Source: Paenibacillus timonensis
Lineage (GTDB): Bacteria > Bacillota > Bacilli > Paenibacillales > Paenibacillaceae
Direction: 5' to 3'
Assembly: GCF_009725205.1 (NCBI RefSeq)
Contig: NZ_WNZY01000017.1
Coordinates: 1 to 64,000, forward strand
DNA: 64,000 nt
Both the position numbers and the translations under genes were made by a program. Positions 36,606-45,692 of the stretch are shown here, in pieces; within the stretch, counting starts at the first letter, position 1; each line of letters starts with the position of its first letter. The notes beneath the pieces were generated by a model, which was not told the origin of the DNA, did no database searches, and was given only the letters and a program-made list of their open reading frames with translations.

Positions 36606-37343
36606 ATGCCGCATTTAACGAAGACCCAGCTGGCGGAACTCACCGCGAAGCTGAAGGAAACTCAGTCCGCTTTAGTCGAACAATTGTCGGATAATGATCA
36701 CTATGGAATGAATGAATCGATGCGCGATAATACGAATGAGCTCAGCCCGATCGATAATCATCCCGGAGACCTTGGTTCAGAAGTATATGAACGGGGAAAA
36801 GACCTGGCGCTCGCCGAGCATCATGAACTTCACCTGGCTCGGGTAGAAGATGCGCTTGAACGGATCGAGGAAGGCAGCTACGGTTACTGCGCGACCTGCG
36901 GCAAACCAATCAGCTTCGAACGGCTCAGCGCTATCCCTGAAACGGCGTACTGTAAGGATCACAGCCCGCAAACGTTCGTTTCCGCCAAACGACCGATCGA
37001 AGAGATCTTCTTGTCTCCTCCGTTCGGACGAACGAGCTTAGATGAACGCGACGACCAAAACGGGTTCGACGGAGAGGATGCCTGGCAGATCGTCGAGAGC
37101 TTCGGGACCTCGAATTCGCCGGCAATGGCCGAGGATTCAGAAATCGATGATTACAATGACATGGAAATCGAAGCGTCCGAAGAGCTGGACGGATTTGTCG
37201 AGCCTTATGAATCGTTCATTGCTACCGATATCTATGGCCAAAACGTTTGCTTTTTCCGTAACGGGGTCTACCGGAAACATATGAGTGCCACGGAGCATTT
37301 GGAAAGCGAGGACTCGCTGGGAACCGGCTCTAATAAGTATTAA
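36606..37343 (+). CDS. YteA/YlyA-type DksA/TraR zinc-finger protein
   Basis: 245 residues. Helical hairpin N-terminal part (LTKTQLAELTAKLKETQSALVEQL; ELHLARVEDALERIEEGSYGYC) leading into a DksA/TraR-type finger YGYCATCGKPISFERLSAIPETAYCKDH near 95-120, where the fourth ligand is His or missing rather than Cys. The acidic C-terminal half has EPYESFIATDIYGQNVCFFRNGVYRKH. This is the YteA sporulation family; the position beside lspA is that of Bacillus ylyA, whose product binds RNA polymerase and tunes spore-germination gene expression. Likely a transcription modulator in sporulation. AAGGAAGGAG precedes ATG 36606. Confidence 0.85.
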   Translation: MPHLTKTQLAELTAKLKETQSALVEQLSDNDHYGMNESMRDNTNELSPIDNHPGDLGSEVYERGKDLALAEHHELHLARVEDALERIEEGSYGYCATCGKPISFERLSAIPETAYCKDHSPQTFVSAKRPIEEIFLSPPFGRTSLDERDDQNGFDGEDAWQIVESFGTSNSPAMAEDSEIDDYNDMEIEASEELDGFVEPYESFIATDIYGQNVCFFRNGVYRKHMSATEHLESEDSLGTGSNKY

Positions 37344-37680
37344 GCTCAAGCTGTCTTTGCACGATGCGCACGATGTCCGCGATATAATCGCCGATGATCG
37401 GCAAATTCAACGCCCCAAGTACCTGCAGAACGTAAATGATCGTTGCCGCAAAAAAGGTAAAACCGATCGCCACGCCAACCCCACGGGCCGTACCGGACAA
37501 CACATTCAACCAAATAAGACGCCAGGGTCGATTCAACAATTCGGTGTATTCGGCAATGCGCGATCTCTCCAGTTGCCTGGTCCAGTTCAAGGTTAGGCGA
37601 TATACGGCATTCATTTGTTCCTCCGGCGTGCCCGGTATAGGCTCCACCGTGGATTCGGGCGCCGGTTTATGACGAGTCAT
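37330..37680 (-). CDS. DUF5665 membrane protein
   Basis: 116 residues: a soluble N-terminal part (QMNAVYRLTLNWTRQLERSRIAEYTELLN) followed by one long hydrophobic region with two probable helices (LIWLNVLSGTARGVGVAIGFTFFAATIIYVL; LGALNLPIIGDYIADIV), fitting the DUF5665 family of small membrane proteins. Function unknown. Its stop overlaps the 3' end of the converging zinc-finger gene by 14 bases. It may be transcribed from its own promoter just downstream of ileS. Confidence 0.75.
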   Translation of the reverse strand: MTRHKPAPESTVEPIPGTPEEQMNAVYRLTLNWTRQLERSRIAEYTELLNRPWRLIWLNVLSGTARGVGVAIGFTFFAATIIYVLQVLGALNLPIIGDYIADIVRIVQRQLELNTY

Positions 37681-37720
37681 TTACACCCCATCCTTTGCTC
37701 CCCAGAGTATCCTAAAACAC

Positions 37721-37762
37721 AAACGAGCCCGGTCTTCCTAGAAGGAGACCGCAGGCTCGTTT
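37721..37762 (-). terminator. Terminator of ileS
   Basis: Minus strand AAACGAGCC(TGC)GGTCTCC ... GGAAGACC(G)GGCTCGTTT stem followed by a T-rich stretch. Confidence 0.82.
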
Positions 37763-37812
37763 GCTTCAATTGCTATTATTATAGCCTTGATGGAAAAGCT
37801 CCATTCAAGCGT

Positions 37813-40800
37813 TTAGGCGTCAATCGCAATCCCGATCGATTTGCTGCCGAGATCCACCGTTTCAACAGAGCCCTGCGGCTTGCCAAAGGCGACGTCCGTA
37901 ATCAGTACGTTTTCGCGCAGCACATGCTCAAACGCGGTGATGGCAGCTTTCAATTCGTCGTCAACATCCAGGGTGAGATGCACCCGCTTCTCGATCGGCA
38001 GATCCAGCTTCTTGCGGGTATCTTGAACGGCGCGCACGACTTCGCGTACCCATCCCTCTTGCTCCAGCTCCGGTGTGATATCCGTATTCAGCGCTACAGT
38101 CAACCCGTAACCGGAAGCAGAAGCGTATCCCGGCTTCGCCTGCTTCTCAACGAGCAGTTCATCCGCGGTTACAACCAGTTCTTCGCCTTCCGGAGAAGTT
38201 ACGGTGAATTGACCTTGCTCTACGATCGCACGGGTTTGTTCCGCCGCAAGGTTCTTCAGGTATCCTTGCAGGAAACCGATGTTTTTACCGTATTTCTTGC
38301 CGGCCACTTTTAGGTTCATTTTCAAGGTGAAATCAACGAAGCCGCTGTCGCTGGTTTCGATGTCGATCGCCTTGACGTTAATCTCTTCCTTGATGATGTC
38401 TTCATATTCGCTAACTGCAAACTCGCGATCCATGGAAACGATCAGGCTAGACAACGGTTGACGCGTCTTGATGCCACTCTCGTTGCGAACATTACGAGCC
38501 AGCTCGACGATTTGACGTGCGCTTTCCATGTCTTTTTCCAGATCCAGATCGATCAGCGATTCATCCGCCTGCGGATAGTCGGCCAAGTGAACGCTCTCCC
38601 CGCCGCCCAGGTTGGTGTAAATATCCTCGGCGATCATTGGCGCAAATGGCGCGATTAGCTTGGATACTGTAAGAAGCACGTGGGTCAGCGTCTGGTAGGC
38701 GGACAATTTGTCCTCCGTCAAGCCGCTGCCCCAGAAGCGGTCGCGAGAACGACGGATATACCAGTTGCTCAGCTCGTCGATAAACCCTTCAATCGCTTGC
38801 GAGGAGTTGACGAAATCATTAACCGCCAATCCTTTGTCAACGACTGGAATCAAGCTGTTCAGACGGGACAGGACCCAGCGATCCAGCTTATTCTCCGAAG
38901 GCCGGTATGCATGCTCCTCGGGATTGTAGCCGTCGATGCCGGCGTACAGCGTCAAGAACGCATGGGTGTTCACGAGCGTGTCGACCACTTTGGACTTGGC
39001 TTCAGCAACGATTCCTTTGGAGAACCGTTTGCTGTTCCAAGGCGCACTGTCGGACAGGAGGGCCCAACGGAAGGCGTCCGTGCCGAACTCTTTGATGATT
39101 TCCCAAGGATCGATAACGTTACCTTTGGATTTGGACATCTTCTGCCCGTTTTCGTCCAGCACGTGACCGGTGGCGATGACCGCTTTGTACGGCGCTTTAC
39201 CGGTGAACAGCGTGGACACGGCCAGCAAGCTGTAAAACCAGCCGCGCGTTTGGTCGATCCCTTCGCAGATCATGTCCGCCGGGAATTGATCGCCGAATGT
39301 CTCCTGGTTCTCGAACGGATAATGATGTTGTGCAAACGGCATCGAACCGCTGTCGAACCACACGTCGATCACTTCGCTCGTCCGTTCCATCACTCCGCCT
39401 TCGCAGTGCGGGCAATGGACCTTCACTTCATCCACATACGGTTTATGCAGCTCAAGATCTTCACTGACATGACCTACCGCATGTTCCCGCAGCTCGGCGA
39501 TGCTGTGCGGCGCAAACTGCCCGCCGCAGTCTGGGCAAACCCACACGTTCAGCGGCGTGCCCCAATAGCGGTTCCGGCTGATGTTCCAATCGACCAGTTC
39601 TTCGAGGAACTTGCCGAAGCGGCCTTCACGGACATGCCCTGGATACCATTCAACCGAATTGTTGTTGGCGATCAGTTGATCCTTCACCGCAGTCGTTTCG
39701 ATAAACCAGCTCTCCATTGCATAGTAGAGCAGCGGCGATTTACAACGCCAGCAGAACGGATAGCTATGCTCGTATTTCTCTTTGCTGTACAGGGTCCCTT
39801 GCTCGGACAGCATCTTAACGATGTCGAGGTCACAATCCTTTACGAAACGGCCGGCAAAATCGGTCACCACGTCGGTATAACGCCCTTGGCCATTAACAAC
39901 ACTGACAAAGCTGATGCCGTTCTCGCGGCAGACGCGGTAGTCGTCTTCGCCATGTGCCGGAGCCATGTGTACGATCCCCGTACCGCTGGCGTCGGTAACG
40001 AACGATGCGCCTACGATCACGTTGATGTTCTCGGCTTGAATGTAGGTGAACGGCGGCGTATAGGATTTGCCCACGAATTCCGAACCTTTATGCGTCGACA
40101 ATACCGTGTAATCGCCTTTCATGACTTTCTCGACCAAGTTCTTGGCGACGATGTATACGCCGTCCTCCTGTTTTACTCGGGCGTATTCCATGTCCGGATT
40201 CATAGCGAGGGCCACGTGGGATGGCAGCGTCCAAGGCGTAGTCGTCCAGGCTAACACATATTCGCCGGAGTCATTCAGCTTGAACTTAGCCGTGGCGCTG
40301 AGGTCTTTCACGTCTTCATAACCTTGCGCCACTTCGTGGGAGCTCAGCGACGTTTGGCAGCAAGGGCAATACGGGCTGACGCGGTGTCCGCGGTACAGCA
40401 AACCCTTGTCGTGGATCGTCGCCAGGATGTTCCAGACGCTTTCGATGTAGCTGTTATTCAGGGTGATATACGGATCATCCAAGTCGACCCAATAAGCAAT
40501 TGCCTCGGTAAATTCGCGCCATTGCTTCTCATAACCGAAGACGCTGTCTTTACATTTTTTCACGAATTCCTCAATGCCGTATTTCTCGATCTCTTGCTTG
40601 CCGGAGATGCCCAGCTCCTTCTCCACGCCCAGTTCAACCGGCAATCCGTGCGTATCCCAGCCCGCTTTGCGGACGACGCGGTAGCCCTTCATCGTTTGAT
40701 AGCGGCCAACGAAGTCCTTGATGACGCGCCCCAGCACGTGCCCGATATGCGGCAAGCCGTTGGCGGTTGGCGGTCCTTCGAAGAAGACGTAGTTTGGCCG

Positions 40801-40908
40801 ACCCGCCCGATTTTCGATACTCCGTTTAAACGTATTTTCGCGGCTCCATTTGTCCAGAATCCGCAAGTCGCGCGAACGCGCATTTTCTTTGACGTCGACT
40901 TTCTTCAT
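37813..40908 (-). CDS. ileS: Isoleucyl-tRNA synthetase, eukaryote-like (type 2)
   Basis: Charges tRNA-Ile. 1031 residues, about 110 longer than Bacillus subtilis IleS. Signature 1 is GPPTANGLPHIGHVLGRVIKD near 45, signature 2 is GQKMSKSKGNVIDPW near 595. Editing domain at about 190-390, anticodon-binding part after about 650. Features such as GWDTHGLPVELGVEKELGI, the Cys-rich insertions and FPADMICEGIDQTRGWFYSLL place it with the eukaryote-like type 2 enzymes, several of which are naturally insensitive to mupirocin. It lies at the normal division-cluster locus of Firmicute ileS. Controlled by a T-box leader. Confidence 0.94.
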   Translation of the reverse strand: MKKVDVKENARSRDLRILDKWSRENTFKRSIENRAGRPNYVFFEGPPTANGLPHIGHVLGRVIKDFVGRYQTMKGYRVVRKAGWDTHGLPVELGVEKELGISGKQEIEKYGIEEFVKKCKDSVFGYEKQWREFTEAIAYWVDLDDPYITLNNSYIESVWNILATIHDKGLLYRGHRVSPYCPCCQTSLSSHEVAQGYEDVKDLSATAKFKLNDSGEYVLAWTTTPWTLPSHVALAMNPDMEYARVKQEDGVYIVAKNLVEKVMKGDYTVLSTHKGSEFVGKSYTPPFTYIQAENINVIVGASFVTDASGTGIVHMAPAHGEDDYRVCRENGISFVSVVNGQGRYTDVVTDFAGRFVKDCDLDIVKMLSEQGTLYSKEKYEHSYPFCWRCKSPLLYYAMESWFIETTAVKDQLIANNNSVEWYPGHVREGRFGKFLEELVDWNISRNRYWGTPLNVWVCPDCGGQFAPHSIAELREHAVGHVSEDLELHKPYVDEVKVHCPHCEGGVMERTSEVIDVWFDSGSMPFAQHHYPFENQETFGDQFPADMICEGIDQTRGWFYSLLAVSTLFTGKAPYKAVIATGHVLDENGQKMSKSKGNVIDPWEIIKEFGTDAFRWALLSDSAPWNSKRFSKGIVAEAKSKVVDTLVNTHAFLTLYAGIDGYNPEEHAYRPSENKLDRWVLSRLNSLIPVVDKGLAVNDFVNSSQAIEGFIDELSNWYIRRSRDRFWGSGLTEDKLSAYQTLTHVLLTVSKLIAPFAPMIAEDIYTNLGGGESVHLADYPQADESLIDLDLEKDMESARQIVELARNVRNESGIKTRQPLSSLIVSMDREFAVSEYEDIIKEEINVKAIDIETSDSGFVDFTLKMNLKVAGKKYGKNIGFLQGYLKNLAAEQTRAIVEQGQFTVTSPEGEELVVTADELLVEKQAKPGYASASGYGLTVALNTDITPELEQEGWVREVVRAVQDTRKKLDLPIEKRVHLTLDVDDELKAAITAFEHVLRENVLITDVAFGKPQGSVETVDLGSKSIGIAIDA

Positions 40909-40944
40909 GTTTCTCTTCCTTTCTTCAATTCAGCCTGGAAAATC

Positions 40945-40975
40945 AAAAAAGCCCCGTCCCTAGAAGGGACGAGAC
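40945..40975 (-). terminator. T-box attenuator terminator
   Basis: Minus strand GTCTCGTCCC / GGGACGGGGC stem with a TTCTA loop followed by six T. Confidence 0.88.
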
Positions 40976-41115
40976 GTTTGCTCGCGTTACCACCCTTGTT
41001 TCATGCTCTGAAAGCAGCCGCCGTCTGGACGAGGCCGCAAAAGGACATGACACCTTGATCCCATACGCTTCATATGGGGTTGGTATAACGGCCAACAACC
41101 GGCAAAGCTTACTGA

Positions 41116-41266
41116 ATCGGATTTTGATCATGAAGCAGATCAAGTAGATAATTCGACGTCGAATCTTGAATTCAACCGGGCCTTCCGTTGCTCACGTAGC
41201 TTCCAGCTACGCTCCGCTACTCAGTCCCTAGTTTCATCCAACCTTCTCGGTGCTGAAAATCCGACT
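41116..41266. repeat. Dispersed intergenic repeat, copy A
   Basis: Core 41151-41250 matches 54033-54131 (copy B) at roughly 85 percent, including CCTTCCGTTGCTCACGTA and CTACTCAGTCCCTA. Ends TCGGATTTTGATCA and TGCTGAAAATCCGA are inverted repeats. An internal hairpin CGTAGCT/AGCTACG is present. Confidence 0.78.
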
Positions 41267-41419
41267 AAGAAGAGTTCAGCCTTGCTTCTCCGGGATGATT
41301 TTCCGTCCGCGCTTTGAACGTTGGCTTTCAGCAGGATGCCAACTCTCTGGAGAACAAAATCGCAGCGTACTGGTTCCCATCATCGAATGATTCCATTATG
41401 CAAGTACAATATGTAATTA

Positions 41420-41448
41420 GTTATATCGTATTGCCTCCCCCATGTCAA
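41420..41448 (-). promoter_or_regulatory. ileS promoter
   Basis: Minus strand TTGACA (41443-41448), 17-bp spacer, TATAAC (41420-41425). Confidence 0.8.
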
Positions 41449-41462
41449 CATCATCGGATTTA

Positions 41463-41510
41463 GATCTCGAAGCAGACCCAGTGGACGACCCGGCATCGAA
41501 TCATGAATTC
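41463..41510. repeat. Degenerate fragment of the dispersed repeat (copy D)
   Basis: ATCTCGAAGC and CATCGAATCATGAATTC recur as in copy B (54021-54055), with an altered middle. It lies just upstream of the ileS promoter. Confidence 0.45.
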
Positions 41511-41622
41511 TGAAATGTCCGTTTTCCCCCTCACGGGTACGGTTTCCCCCTCCTCTGTTCCGGCCACTCCTCTTTTATAATGAAAAGGATATGATTTGAC
41601 GCGAAAAGGAGCGAGTAAACCG

Positions 41623-44600
41623 ATGGAAACCCTCTGGCAAGCCAAATGGATCTGGCACCCCGGCGAGGCTAGCCCACGTAACGATTGGAGTTGTTTTCGC
41701 AAAACATTTGCGTGGCCGGATGAGGAGAACGGGCGGCGAGTAAGTCTAAAATTGACGGCTGACTCCAGATATGTGCTATATGTCAATGGACACCGGGTCG
41801 GGCAAGGCCCCCCGCGGTCCTGGCCGTTCAGATTAGCCTATGACGAATACGAGATCAGCCATCTGCTGAAACCGGGACAGACCAATGCCATAGCTGTAAT
41901 GGTGATGCATTTTGGCATCAGTAATTTCTATTATCTGCGGGGGCGCGGTGGGCTGCTTGCCCAATTGGAGGTCGAAAGCAACTCGCCTCTTCAAGGCGAA
42001 GGGCAACCCTATGTGATGGCCGTAACCGACGACACGTGGTTAACCGTAACTCACCCGGGTCATGACCGTCGTTCTCCCAGAATGTCCTGCCAGCACGCTT
42101 TTGCCGAGAAAATCGATGCCCGACTTTGGGACGAAGCCTGGACGGAGTCGGATTACAAACCCGGTTCGGAGTGGCATGCTGCTGCCGTAATTGGGCCAGT
42201 GGGATGCGAGCCTTGGGGAATACCGGTATCGAGGGACATTCCTTATTTGACGGAGGAGCCCGTTTATCCTCGGCGCGTCGAACGTTTGGGCAAGGTCAAG
42301 CCGGTCCAGTTTACCGCGGCGATCGACCTACGCAACCATTTTTACGCAGAGAGCACGAATACGGCTAACCCTGCGGAATTTCTCGGCATGCTGGCAACGG
42401 TCGTACGCTGTAAACAACATTGCAAGGCCACGCTAGCGCTTATCGATGTTGGGGGGACTTTTCGGGGTTGCAGCCTGGACGGAGTTCTTTACGATGAGTC
42501 CTCATTAACGGGAGAAGCCCCAGAACGCTTTATTCACTTTGACCTTGAGCCTGGCGATCATTTTCTGCTGATCGATGTAAGTGGAGGTACGCACGGAGGC
42601 GGGTATCATTTTGCGATGGATGCGGAAGAGACGTTAGAGTTCCTGTCTCCCCTTACGTTCCTTCCGGCTGGCAACCTCACCCAAGAAGACGATAAAACCG
42701 CCTTTGTGACCCTAGGCCCCTTCGACGGCGGCATCCGTTACGATCATCTGCCGAGCCCGCCGATGGATGAAGGGCACCCGGATTATTTACGGGCCAAAGA
42801 GATCTCGGATGTAGCCGGTCTTCTACCGTTTGCCTCTTGGGTCCGGTCCGTCCCCGAAGCGCTGGTCAGCCGGGAGGATGTCTTTATCCTCTCCGTATGG
42901 AAAAGGCATGAAGTCCCCTTGTCCATTCCCGGCACCTTGCAGAATGCGGTCATTCCTGGACCGGAGCCTGCTGAAGTCCCCTGGTTTCCTGACGCGGATA
43001 CTGAGCTGGTGATTGATTTTGGTAAAGAGCTGTCAGGGTATTTGGAGTTTGAGGTGGAAGCGCCGGAAGGGGCAGTTCTTGATTTCTATGGATTTGAATT
43101 TATGCATGAGGGTCAACGCCAGGATACCTATGGATTGGATCACACGCTTCGATACATCTGCGCGGGCGGACGCCGTCGCTACACTTCTCCGGTAAGAAGA
43201 GGTTTGCGTTACTGTCAGGTTACGGTACGAAACGCGGTTGCCCCTGTTCGCATCTATTACCTTCGGATGCTGCAAAGCAACTACCCCATCGCCGAGATCG
43301 GGCAGTTCCAGTCTTCGGATCCACGCTTAAATGAGATTTGGCAAATCAGTCAACATACGACCCGGCTCTGCATGGAGGATACTTTCGTCGACTGTCCGAT
43401 GTACGAGCAGACCTTCTGGGTTGGCGATGCCCGAAATGAGGCGCTCATCAATTATTATTTGTTTGGAGCTGACCGGATCGTGGAACGATGCCTACGATTA
43501 GTCCCCGGCTCAAAATTCCAAACCCCGTTATACGCGAACCAAGTGCCAAGCGGATGGAACAGCGTGATTCCAAACTGGACCTTCTTCTGGGTTATCGCTT
43601 GCTTGGAGCTCTATCGCCAAAATGGTGACAAATCCTTTGCCGGGGACATTTTCCCGCATATCGAGTACACGCTGAAGCATTATTTAAGCCGGCTGAATGA
43701 CCAGGGACTGCTTCAGATTCGCAGTTGGAACCTGCTCGACTGGGCTCCGATCGACCAACCGAACGACGGCATCGTTTCGCACCAGAACATGTTCCTTGTC
43801 AAAGCGTTGTCGGCCGCCGCCGCTTTCGCTACGGTCCTTGGCAATGTCGAAGCCGAAGCGTTCTACACCGTCCAGGCAAGCCGCTTATCAGCCGCCATCA
43901 ATGCGCATTTATGGTCGGATGAGCGCCAGGCTTATCTCGACTGCATCCATGCGGATGGACGCCCCTCCGACATCTTCAGCGTTCAAACGCAAGTGGTGGC
44001 ATTGTTGTGCGGCATTCCCGAGCAAGCCGATTCCAAAACGAGCAGGCTCGCGACCATCGAAAGCCACATCCGGCGGCAACCCAGCTCCTTCGTGCAAATC
44101 GGCAGCCCATTTATGTCCTTCTTCTATTACGAAGCGCTAGCCAAGTTGGGCGAATGGGAGGTCATGATCGAAGACATCCGCCACCAGTACGGGCAGATGA
44201 TCGATTGGGGGGCCACAACCTGCTGGGAGATGTATCCGCATTTCTCCGAAAATCGGGCGAGCCCGGACCTGTTGACCCGAAGCCATTGCCATGCCTGGTC
44301 CGCAGGACCGGCTTACTTCCTGGGCGCCTACGTTCTCGGGGTGCGCAGTCTTGAGCCTGGTTGGAGCCGGGTCCTCATCGCACCCCAGCCTTGCGGCGGA
44401 TTATCTTGGGCACGTGGCACAGTTCCCGTTCCGGGTGACGGTCGAATCGACGTCTCCTGGCGGCTGGAGTCGCCGAATTCCACCGGCGTGACAGCGGGTC
44501 AAGAACATACGCCAACCATTCCCGTCCGGATGCATCTGCGCATCGTTTCCCCAGAGGCGGTTCATATCGAGGTTCAACCTCCGGGAGAGGTGGAGGTCGT

Positions 44601-44658
44601 CATCGAGCATATTCGTGTAGCCTTATGCTCCGATCCGATGCAAGAAACTCGGCCTTAA
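41623..44658 (+). CDS. GH78 alpha-L-rhamnosidase-like enzyme
   Basis: 1011 residues, intracellular (no signal peptide). N-terminal beta-sandwich domains (ETLWQAKWIWHPGE; ADSRYVLYVNGHRVGQGPPRSW) are followed by an (alpha/alpha)6 catalytic barrel at about 560-910: CMEDTFVDCPMYEQTFWVGDARNEA holds the acidic catalytic residues of the family, and ATTCWEMYPHFSENRA near 865 is another conserved segment. A C-terminal beta domain follows. Likely releases terminal L-rhamnose or a related 6-deoxysugar from plant oligosaccharides. ATG 41623 has AAAAGGAG upstream; a TTG at 41596 is in frame but less convincing. An AraC regulator gene follows at 61 bases. Confidence 0.85.
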   Translation: METLWQAKWIWHPGEASPRNDWSCFRKTFAWPDEENGRRVSLKLTADSRYVLYVNGHRVGQGPPRSWPFRLAYDEYEISHLLKPGQTNAIAVMVMHFGISNFYYLRGRGGLLAQLEVESNSPLQGEGQPYVMAVTDDTWLTVTHPGHDRRSPRMSCQHAFAEKIDARLWDEAWTESDYKPGSEWHAAAVIGPVGCEPWGIPVSRDIPYLTEEPVYPRRVERLGKVKPVQFTAAIDLRNHFYAESTNTANPAEFLGMLATVVRCKQHCKATLALIDVGGTFRGCSLDGVLYDESSLTGEAPERFIHFDLEPGDHFLLIDVSGGTHGGGYHFAMDAEETLEFLSPLTFLPAGNLTQEDDKTAFVTLGPFDGGIRYDHLPSPPMDEGHPDYLRAKEISDVAGLLPFASWVRSVPEALVSREDVFILSVWKRHEVPLSIPGTLQNAVIPGPEPAEVPWFPDADTELVIDFGKELSGYLEFEVEAPEGAVLDFYGFEFMHEGQRQDTYGLDHTLRYICAGGRRRYTSPVRRGLRYCQVTVRNAVAPVRIYYLRMLQSNYPIAEIGQFQSSDPRLNEIWQISQHTTRLCMEDTFVDCPMYEQTFWVGDARNEALINYYLFGADRIVERCLRLVPGSKFQTPLYANQVPSGWNSVIPNWTFFWVIACLELYRQNGDKSFAGDIFPHIEYTLKHYLSRLNDQGLLQIRSWNLLDWAPIDQPNDGIVSHQNMFLVKALSAAAAFATVLGNVEAEAFYTVQASRLSAAINAHLWSDERQAYLDCIHADGRPSDIFSVQTQVVALLCGIPEQADSKTSRLATIESHIRRQPSSFVQIGSPFMSFFYYEALAKLGEWEVMIEDIRHQYGQMIDWGATTCWEMYPHFSENRASPDLLTRSHCHAWSAGPAYFLGAYVLGVRSLEPGWSRVLIAPQPCGGLSWARGTVPVPGDGRIDVSWRLESPNSTGVTAGQEHTPTIPVRMHLRIVSPEAVHIEVQPPGEVEVVIEHIRVALCSDPMQETRP

Positions 44659-44719
44659 TTGACCCCTGCCGGGGCCGACGCCTATAATAGGGGCAACCGC
44701 AGCGAAGGAGGGATCCAGG

Positions 44720-45643
44720 TTGTCTTTATACCGAGGGGAGAGGGTATTGGACGGGACTGCCTTTTTTACAGATACGCTGCCCTTTTACTTTAACCGGGCC
44801 GAGGAGACATTTGATCTGCAGATGCACAGCCATCGATTTGTGGAGATCGTGCTCGTGAACGATGGAGAAGGGTTTCACTTTATCGACGATGAGGTCGTAC
44901 GCGTCGCGAAAAACGATTTGTTCCTGCTCCCAGCCGGAGCAAAGCATGTATTTCGCCCTGGCCACACGGGCCCGCATCGGCCGCTGACCGTATACAATTG
45001 CTTGTATGAGCCGAGCAAACTTCGGTCCTGTCTGCAGCACCTCCCAGGCTTTGAGGAACTGGGCCGCTCCAGTCTCTGTCTGTTCGGGGAGGATGCTGCA
45101 GTTCTGCCGGGGCCGGGGTGGCTCCATTTGAGAGATAGCGACGGCCAATGGAATGCTTGGTTCCGAACCGCCTACCGCGAATTTACAGATAGAGCCCCCG
45201 GCTATCTCATCAAGCTGTACAGTCTGTTCATCGAGCTAGCCGTCATGCTGGAACGCCAGCTAGAGTTCGGGGAGTCCAGTCCTCCCGCTGCACAAGACAA
45301 TCAGGTCATCAAGGAAGTCGTTCGCCAGATCAATACGTCCTTTCAGAACCCCTTAACTGCCCGCAACCTTGCCGCCGCCAGCCATTTAAGCGAACGCCAT
45401 TTTCATCGCTTATTCCGGCAATACGTTGGCTGCACATTTAACGATTACGTACAGAAGAAAAGGATCGAAAGGAGCTGCGAGCTGCTGACCTCCACCTGGC
45501 TGCCCGTGAACGAGATCATGCGGAATGTCGGATACGCGGACAGGAAGCATTTTTTGACCCTTTTCAAGCAAACCACCGGCCTCTCTCCTTCGGTATATCG
45601 CCGGCAAACCCGCCAAACCGACTGGCTTAACGGGGGGATATAA
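44720..45643 (+). CDS. AraC-family transcriptional regulator
   Basis: 307 residues. N-terminal cupin sugar-sensing domain (LQMHSHRFVEIVLVNDGEG; KNDLFLLPAGAKHVF) and C-terminal AraC double helix-turn-helix (about 195-295: NPLTARNLAAASHLSERHFHRLF; NEIMRNVGYADRKHFLTLFK). By context it controls the upstream rhamnosidase-like gene in response to its sugar. The start is TTG 44720, with GAAGGAGGG 8 bases upstream. Ends in a perfect terminator. Confidence 0.9.
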   Translation: MSLYRGERVLDGTAFFTDTLPFYFNRAEETFDLQMHSHRFVEIVLVNDGEGFHFIDDEVVRVAKNDLFLLPAGAKHVFRPGHTGPHRPLTVYNCLYEPSKLRSCLQHLPGFEELGRSSLCLFGEDAAVLPGPGWLHLRDSDGQWNAWFRTAYREFTDRAPGYLIKLYSLFIELAVMLERQLEFGESSPPAAQDNQVIKEVVRQINTSFQNPLTARNLAAASHLSERHFHRLFRQYVGCTFNDYVQKKRIERSCELLTSTWLPVNEIMRNVGYADRKHFLTLFKQTTGLSPSVYRRQTRQTDWLNGGI

Positions 45644-45690
45644 AAAACGCCATTTGGCGCTCCTTACTAGGAAGCCAAATGGCGTTTTTT
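45643..45690. terminator. Bidirectional terminator, AraC gene / divIVA
   Basis: AAAAAACGCCATTTGGC and GCCAAATGGCGTTTTTT are perfect complements; it serves both converging genes. Confidence 0.92.
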
Positions 45691-45692
45691 GA

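Larger units (their letters stand above)
40909..41413 (-). promoter_or_regulatory. T-box leader of ileS (interrupted by a dispersed repeat)
   Basis: Minus strand order: Stem I with CCAGAGAG and GGCATCCTGCTGAAAGCC (41310-41355), specifier loop GGAAAATCATCCCGG with Ile codon ATC at 41297-41299, then a long insertion (about 41116-41265) matching the dispersed repeat, then the T-box core AGGGTGGTAACGCG (40983-40996; consensus has C for the second A) and the terminator at 40945-40975. About 500 bases from transcription start to ATG, much longer than usual for a T-box. Confidence 0.88.

Noticed and set aside
38680-40254. Long open frame (524 codons) on the plus strand within ileS
   Set aside because: It mirrors the ileS gene codon for codon, has no known family pattern and is rich in His/Arg/Val, typical of antisense shadow in a high-GC gene.
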